Source of the DNA: Mesaphorura yosii
Lineage: Eukaryota > Arthropoda > Collembola > Poduromorpha > Tullbergiidae
NCBI GenBank assembly: GCA_009869945.1
Contig: WIXG01000023.1
Span: 248,001 to 312,000 of the forward strand
Direction of reading: 5' to 3'
Length of the DNA stretch: 64,000 nucleotides
In this document: positions 57,601 through 64,000 of the stretch, one piece after another
Layout of the letters: each line of letters starts with the position of its first letter
Numbering within the stretch: the first letter of the stretch is position 1
Position numbers and translations under genes: made by a program
Notes under the pieces: model-generated
Databases searched by the model: none
Seen by the model: the letters and a program-made list of their open reading frames with translations, nothing else
What the model was told of the DNA's origin: nothing

Positions 57601-60600
57601 AATGCATACATTACGGATTAGGGTCTCCTGTGGACGGACGTAGCGTGGACGTGAGTATCAAGCAAATGGGCTCCGGCTTGGTTCAGTTACAGTTCGCGTT
57701 TGCCAACGACGTGCGTGGCGTGGCTGCGTCTAATCCAGCGGGCGCTGCACCACGCTGGACTGGATGGATAAGACTTTTCCTCGTGTGCGTTGCATATCAA
57801 AAAATCCATTATTATAATGATTATGACATGGACTTCACAAACATGACATGTTCCATTCAATTTCACATGCCACACGAACCGTCCGCTGCCGATATGCCGA
57901 ACCGAACTACTCGTATTCTCTGTTCGGTGTCTTGTCCTATTTGTGGGTTCTCGAGATCCAAATTCGACTACCATTCGAGTGCGTCAGGCGTGTTCGTGCT
58001 CGCAGAAAGCTATTACTAGCCTCTTCTGTTATTGTTAAACTGTGGCATAAAGAGTTACGATATTTCGGTTTATCGAGTCGAGTAACAAAGAATGTTAAAA
58101 AGTTGGACAAGGGAGAGCAAATCTGCTCAGGTACAAGCCCAATTTGTACCGGGTAGTTTTGCTGATGGTGGGAATTTTTTTTTCTTATAGAATCAAAGCC
58201 ATATTCGTCTTCAAATCGTTAACCCTCTCAGCTTATTCGAGCTTACATTGCACTTTTTATCTCTCTTCCAAGTTCTAATGAACTGCCGAAGAGAGCCACA
58301 GTTTGACAAGACGCTCGAAGGTAGCGTATATTTTATGGACAATCAATTTACACGAGTCAGAAGATCCGTCCTCTATAATTGCAGTTGTCTTGCTGAAGAT
58401 TCACCTGCTACTGTATCCCCTTTTCAGTTTCAGGCGTAATGGACGCATAAAATCTTGAGACTGTGAGAGCCACTGTCCTAGCCTAGCATGAATAGGCTAT
58501 GCCGGTTAAGATAATGGTCGCAAAATGAAAGATGATCATTTTTTCCTTCGCATGACTGGCAGTACCGAAAAGTAGAGTGAAAAGTGTGTGAGAATGAATT
58601 TTCATTTCTGCTTTTTATGTTTACCTTCCCACAAGCGCCACCACCACATGTCCGTCCGTCCTTTCGTCTTACCTGTGGTTGCTACCTGCGCTAGGACCAG
58701 GCCTTAATGGTAATGGCGAATGTGAACAGCGAGCACTCCAACTCATTGCTGTACCATCTGTTGACTCTGTAACTCAAGTAGGAGAACAGCACGCAATTTT
58801 GCTTAATGCAAAATTCGTGATTCGTGGTGCTAGCCAGCTCGATTTTATTTAATTTGTCGTGTTGTGCTCTGAAATCCGGCACAAAGGCCATAAACTGACG
58901 TTGCTGGTGCAGCTACTCTGCATCATGTACGCAGTACGCAAGTTCTACTTCTGTATTCTGCGTCCGCGACATGACAAATACCCTGTCTTGCCTTCACTCG
59001 TAAATAAAAACTGGTTTTGTTTTAGTAATCATGAGAATTATGAATCGGTTGACCGTAACTCGTTCAACCAGAGGAATACAACCACGGTAGAACGATGCGA
59101 ACTATCGTACAACCCATTAAAAGAGAAGTTGCCAAGTGCCTTGCACCTTTTATATGGGAATATTGATTAACTTAGAGCTCAAATAGGTGCATGATCACGG
59201 GAAATAAAATGAATAGGTAATTTAATATCGCGCAAGGCGATATTAAAAAGAGACTGGTGGCAAAGGTAATTTAGAACTCCGAGAATGCGCATTAAGTGGG
59301 TGCAAAATGCCCTGGTATTGATTTCGAGGGCGCATGCTGCTCTCAACTAATTATAAATTCATATTCAAGTATCGAGTCCGAATCGGTCGGCAGTCACTCC
59401 AGCTGCCTTGACTTAATCCTTTGTTGAATCGCGTCGAGAGTCGATTGCATACTATGCGATTAAGCAAAGCCGTTGTATTGTCGTTGTCGATGTCGTGTTC
59501 AATCATGTAATCAATTAATTTAATCTCTGAAAGAGGGATGACGAAAATGACGATCGTGCGCGCATTATTGCAATTACAACCCAAGTCGCCTCAGTCACAA
59601 TGACAATGCCAATAATCAAATTCCTTGTTCTTGTAGTCCTCCAGCTATTTTGATCCGCGCATGGTGCACCGTTCATTTCATTTGCAAATGCAAGTGCAGC
59701 GGCAATGGCAATGATTTTGCTTTACAGGTGTAATCTTAACCATCATGACGTTCTATGCATTGCTTAATTTAAAATCTCGCCGATGATTAAGCTTTTCAGA
59801 CAATCCTTTTCCTGTGTCTGGCTGTTCCATCTTGCAGACATTTCAGAGCAGAGAGTTTTCTCACCTGCGATGCGAAACACTCAAGTTAAAAATTGTCTTA
59901 TGCCTCGAAGGTAGGAAACCGTTAATGACCCATTCGTTCTCTTGCACTCTGTCTTCGTATGTTTTATATTTCACTCACAGCCTCAGAATTTCAACTTCTA
60001 CGTCTTGCAACCAAGCAGAAGGTAAATGAGTCTGAAACTCCAACCAAGCTCTGCATTTTATTATTCTTGCAAAACACATTGACAGTGGCAGTGGCAATAG
60101 CAAGAATTGAATGTGTCTGTAAAAGTAAAACATCGAACAAGCGATAATGGAGCGAAGCAGACAATGGAAAAGAATTGTAATTTGTTTTATGCTTTTCTGG
60201 TCCGAACAAGCCAACAAGCAGGCGTCTTTTCATATTTTCCACCTGTACACGCAAAAATAATTAGGTTTCATTTTCTTCGAAAAGACAGGTACAAAATGAG
60301 CCAGCCGGCTGTCGCGTCAATGTAAATTCGCGGTTGAAACACAACTCCTTCCATGAGTTCGAAGAATTACTTTTCGCAATAGTCTTTTACTTAGTTGAAT
60401 ATGGAAAATTTCCTTTCCTCCAAGCACCTGAAAATGCTTTTAAGTGCACCAGGAAAGGAAAAAGGCAACTTCAAAAGTGTTTTGAACAAAGTGTATTTAT
60501 ATTTGCATAACAAAACCAGAAAGCAGACAAAGTATACAAATCGTAAAATGTTGACCATCCTTTCCACGTTTCTTGGGACTACAACTTACAACAATGCCAT

Positions 60601-63600
60601 GCCGGGAGCTGTAAGCAACAATGAGTCGATGTGCCATTGGCTGAGAAATCCCGGTCATTTTGTCCGTTGAGATTTGTACGCTGGCAAAGATTTATGGGCA
60701 CGTACCTTTCGGACTTTGGAAGCAGTGCAAAGAGTTGTTGCCTTTCCTGTCCTGTGATAATTAACGTACATAAAATGGTTGAAAATACTACAAAGAGCCT
60801 TTACCCTTCCAATTACAAAAGAGCTATTTTGATTCAAGAATAAAAGCACCTTCGTCACCCCTCATCAACTTCCTGTCTTGCTTTTTATTTTTTCCTCGAG
60901 TACAGTTACAGTGATTGAACGATTGGAAAACAAGCACTGTAAAAATACTGCAGGATAATCCCGCTGCATTGTTGAACCCTGCATAGATCGATTGGAGAGG
61001 CTGACATATTTGGTAGCAATATTTCAATTTTGCACAAATGCACAAAATGTCTTCAAACGAACTTAAGGAAGTGCCAGCGTGTGGTTCCATTCCTCAGATT
61101 TTTACGGTAGCAATTCAAATCCGATCTGAAACCGTGCCAACGAAGGTGTTGTCTCTTTTAATTTTGTTACCTGAGCTTGAACTTGAGCCTCTTCTATTCG
61201 TTGAGGCCACTTAATCATGTTACAATGCGTATGTGCGGACTCGAAACTTTTTTGTCACAGCAGTACAACCAACCTCAACATTCCTTGGGTTAAGCAGTTG
61301 ATCCTCACAATAATTTCTTAGCTGCGTGCGATTGTTAAGATCTCTTTCATTGGAGAGTGCACGAATTTACAAAGAATGTGAATGAATTATTGTGAGCCTC
61401 ACGAGTAAACGACTTAATTCAAAATTCTTGAGGTAAAATTTTCGAATAGCATGAAAAAGACGCTCAATGTGGTCTGCTTTGATGTGCTGAATCCTAATTT
61501 AAGAAATGACAGAGCTTAATAAGTAAAACTTGAAGTTGTTCTGCTGAAAATACACAATTAAATTGCGCTCTAAGAAACTAGAACGTCGCTTTGCCTGAGA
61601 AAGTTTACACATAAAATCCAGAATTACAGTAGCACAGGTGATAAAACCTTATAGCGATAATTTCGACTCAATTAACTAAATGTGGAGTGAGAGAAATCGT
61701 TATAGCATGCACATTTGACTGAAACCGGAGTTGCGTATCCACAAATAGACATCCTTATCAAAGCTTGATTTTATAGCTTCGCCTTGATTGCAGGAGCACA
61801 CGGAAGCATTACACCGTATTTTATTTGGGCAAATTGAGGCGATATAATTACTGGGTTAAGCACGCTGCTTTTTGCATAAAAGGAGCATCAAAATTCAGCA
61901 CGCTAATTGCCGGCAGCGACAGAAAAGCTGCTCTATTCCTTTGAATATTCTGGTGCGTCAGATTTTATACGGCCTGAATTTATGCTCATGAGCTCATTTC
62001 TTGTTTCTTTATATTTAATTGTTGTAAAAACAGAAGTCGGAACTCGAGAGTGTAGTGCTTTGAAGTTATTGACACTAATGATGGTAATAAAAATTGACAT
62101 TTGAGTCAGTTTTTGAGTCTTATCACGAACATGCGGTGCGTTAATGTATTCAGAGTTTGCGTCGTGATGAGTCAAGCCGAATGCTATTTGCAAAAAAAAT
62201 TTCGGCTTCAATTGTGGTCTTCTGAATTACCCACTTTAATGGATCAGAGAAGGGCCACCATGAATTATCAACAGACATTCACGTTTTCACATAGCAGAAC
62301 TTTGTTAGGTCGTAAATTTAAAAATTTTCTGATATCTGTAATCCGAGCTGCCCTTCTTGGTCGTAAACACCGAGCGGACAAATTGGGATGTAGCAATCTT
62401 ACTCTGCAGTCTCGCTTGTGTAAATATTTACTCGCTTGCTGAAGGCTTGGTGGGCTGATAATGATAGGAGATACGTTTGCAATTTGCGAAGTACGAAATG
62501 CAAGGCAAGGCAAGGCATTGCAACAAAAATACTTTTCATGTTAGTTATCAAGCAAAGGACTAAATAAATACTCTGGCTGGAATGTAGGTCAATAGTTAGC
62601 AGATGTCATTGCATACTTGCCTTACTTATTCACTATCCGATAAATTGTGATCAAAATCTCGGACCGGAATGTGACAATGGCAATCCACTGTGCCCTGTAA
62701 TTTGCTGAGCTCAATAAATTAAAATTAATTCAATTATAGGCACGCGCTTGAGTGTCATCTCACTGGTAAGTTGTGCTTTTCGGAATTCCCGTTTCGTTTC
62801 TATGTCATTAAGTCGTTATGCATGCATGTAATAAGCAGAGTCATCACGAAGCGGAAGAAGAGCTGACGCCAGCGACGTAATACAGAAGATAAAACATTTA
62901 ATGCAAGCAGTATTTGAAATTTGGAATTTGTCCTTCCCGCCGTCATTGTCGTCGCCTTGAATGCAAGTTACAAGTTAAGGTGCCATCTCAGAGTAGAGCA
63001 AACACATAGACTAAAGATTCCAAAGTCACTAATGGCTGTGCTTGTCTTGCTCTAGTAAGACGATAATTTCCTTGTCGTGCAGTTTCTGTCATCGCTGGCG
63101 GCAGTGGTGCATTTAGTTCAAGATGAATAATGAAACGTGATGCAATGCAACGTGTTAATGGCTTGACAAGGATGAAAATGAGTCCACGGAATGCAGTTAG
63201 GAGAATTGATGAACAGTAGAATAAAATTAAAAACTTAAAAATTGATAATTAGGGCCAGAAACCCAAGCGGCATAACCTCATTGAGGTTTGTTTTATTCCT
63301 GCAAACTATAATTACGCACAAAACGCAGGTACTCATCTCCCTGGATGGAGTAAATGGAGTTGCTGCATGAAGCTTTCGTTCTCTTCGTCCGGTAAATGTG
63401 GATTTTTCATTTCTACGAGATTGACGATGTTTGAAAGCATGCAACTGTTTTCCGATGGAAAAGCGTTGAGCCTCGGACGTTTTAGCGGCAAACGTCTTAC
63501 AGTAAAACTTAAAAATTCAACAATTAGAGTTTTCCTTTTACCTTTACCTTTGTTTTCTCAATGCATTGAATGTTTCTAGTTGCAGTGCCGAGTCTCCGTC

Positions 63601-64000
63601 TGACGAGCAACATCGACAACAGGCCGCTGTAACCCAACAATGAGTTGGCTACCATTACCTGTGATTTCAAGCAATGTTAGCTGTGTATTCCGATCCAAGA
63701 AGTAAAGACACCTGCAATGTGCACTCAGAACTGAGCTACGGTTCACCGAAAGAATTTTCTTCCCTTACTATAAAACCCTTCTCCAAGAATGCCGCAATGC
63801 AATGAGTCGAACCCCAAAGCCACAGCCGCACATCTTCCATCTCGCTGCAGTGCTGAAGAAAATCTCAGCAATGTAATGGTCAATGATTCGATGTTGATGG
63901 TACATTTCAGTGGAATTCCAGTAAAAAATACAAACAATGGAAAAGTTGATGGTTTGCTTTAAACTTGAACAGACAGTACTCGTGCTCTGGTTCATGTGCA
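54645..64000. other. Region upstream of Fas3; no gene identified
   Basis: I find no supportable exon here. The longest open frame (57591-58019, plus strand, 142 codons) has no recognisable domain, signal peptide or splice context. A moderately GC-rich stretch at about 55000-55240 could belong to the Fas3 promoter or 5' UTR, but no core-promoter element stands out. A short perfect hairpin lies at 59221-59247. Confidence 0.5.
59221..59247. repeat. Perfect inverted repeat, 11-bp arms, 5-nt loop
   Basis: TTTAATATCGC and GCGATATTAAA flank the loop GCAAG. It is a stable short hairpin of unknown role. Confidence 0.8.

Noticed and set aside
57591-58019. 142-codon open frame on the plus strand
   Set aside because: Longest frame in the right-hand third, but it has no domain, repeat, signal peptide or plausible splice partners. 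An overlapping minus-strand frame of 95 codons shows that the region is simply stop-poor.
1-64000. CRISPR arrays, operons, prophage or other prokaryotic systems
   Set aside because: No spaced direct repeats, ribosome-binding sites or closely packed open frames. Split genes with GT-AG introns show that this is eukaryotic DNA.

Overview
The window reads as nuclear DNA of an arthropod, most likely a pancrustacean. It is AT-rich, and its protein genes are split into many small exons by GT-AG introns. I identify two large adhesion or guidance receptor genes in convergent orientation, one small antisense gene nested in an intron, one tRNA gene, and long non-coding stretches. There are no bacterial-type operons. 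I could not place the organism below subphylum.

Plus strand, 10486-22522: sixteen exons of a Roundabout (Robo) axon-guidance receptor. They run from Ig2 through Ig5, three fibronectin type III (FN3) domains and a transmembrane helix to a cytoplasmic tail with a CC1-type motif. All exon phases agree, giving 1525 residues from Ig2 to the stop. The signal peptide and Ig1 exons are not visible and probably lie upstream of base 1. The outstanding feature is an acidic, disordered-looking stretch of about 375 residues inside FN3-1, between the B strand and the C strand. A nearly perfect 101-bp inverted repeat lies 69 bp after the stop codon, in the likely 3' UTR.

Minus strand, 11642-12325: nested in the Robo intron that splits Ig3 is a four-exon gene for a 171-residue protein with two cysteine-rich zinc-finger-like modules. 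Its introns are only 60, 45 and 63 nt long, and the 45-nt intron carries an in-frame stop.

Between the two receptors, 22523-26730, lie the Robo 3' UTR, a GC-rich segment with two hairpins, and a complete tRNA-Gly(GCC). The tRNA has a TATA-like sequence upstream and a T6 terminator.

Minus strand, 54644 down to 26731: a Fasciclin III-like homophilic adhesion protein. A 46-nt signal-peptide exon at 54599-54644 is separated by a 20.8-kb intron from six exons that encode three Ig domains and the membrane helix. Two alternative cytoplasmic tails join the membrane exon in the same phase. One is proline-rich and ends in a possible PDZ ligand (489 residues). The other is charged and carries YAEL and YAEI motifs (564 residues). 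All these lengths are exact multiples of three, which supports the models.

The remainder (1-10485, most of 33811-54598, and 54645-64000) shows no convincing coding sequence. It holds short palindromes, microsatellites and a recurrent GCAATGCAATG-like motif. Both receptors belong to families that act in nervous-system wiring in arthropods, but nothing in the sequence shows that they are co-regulated.
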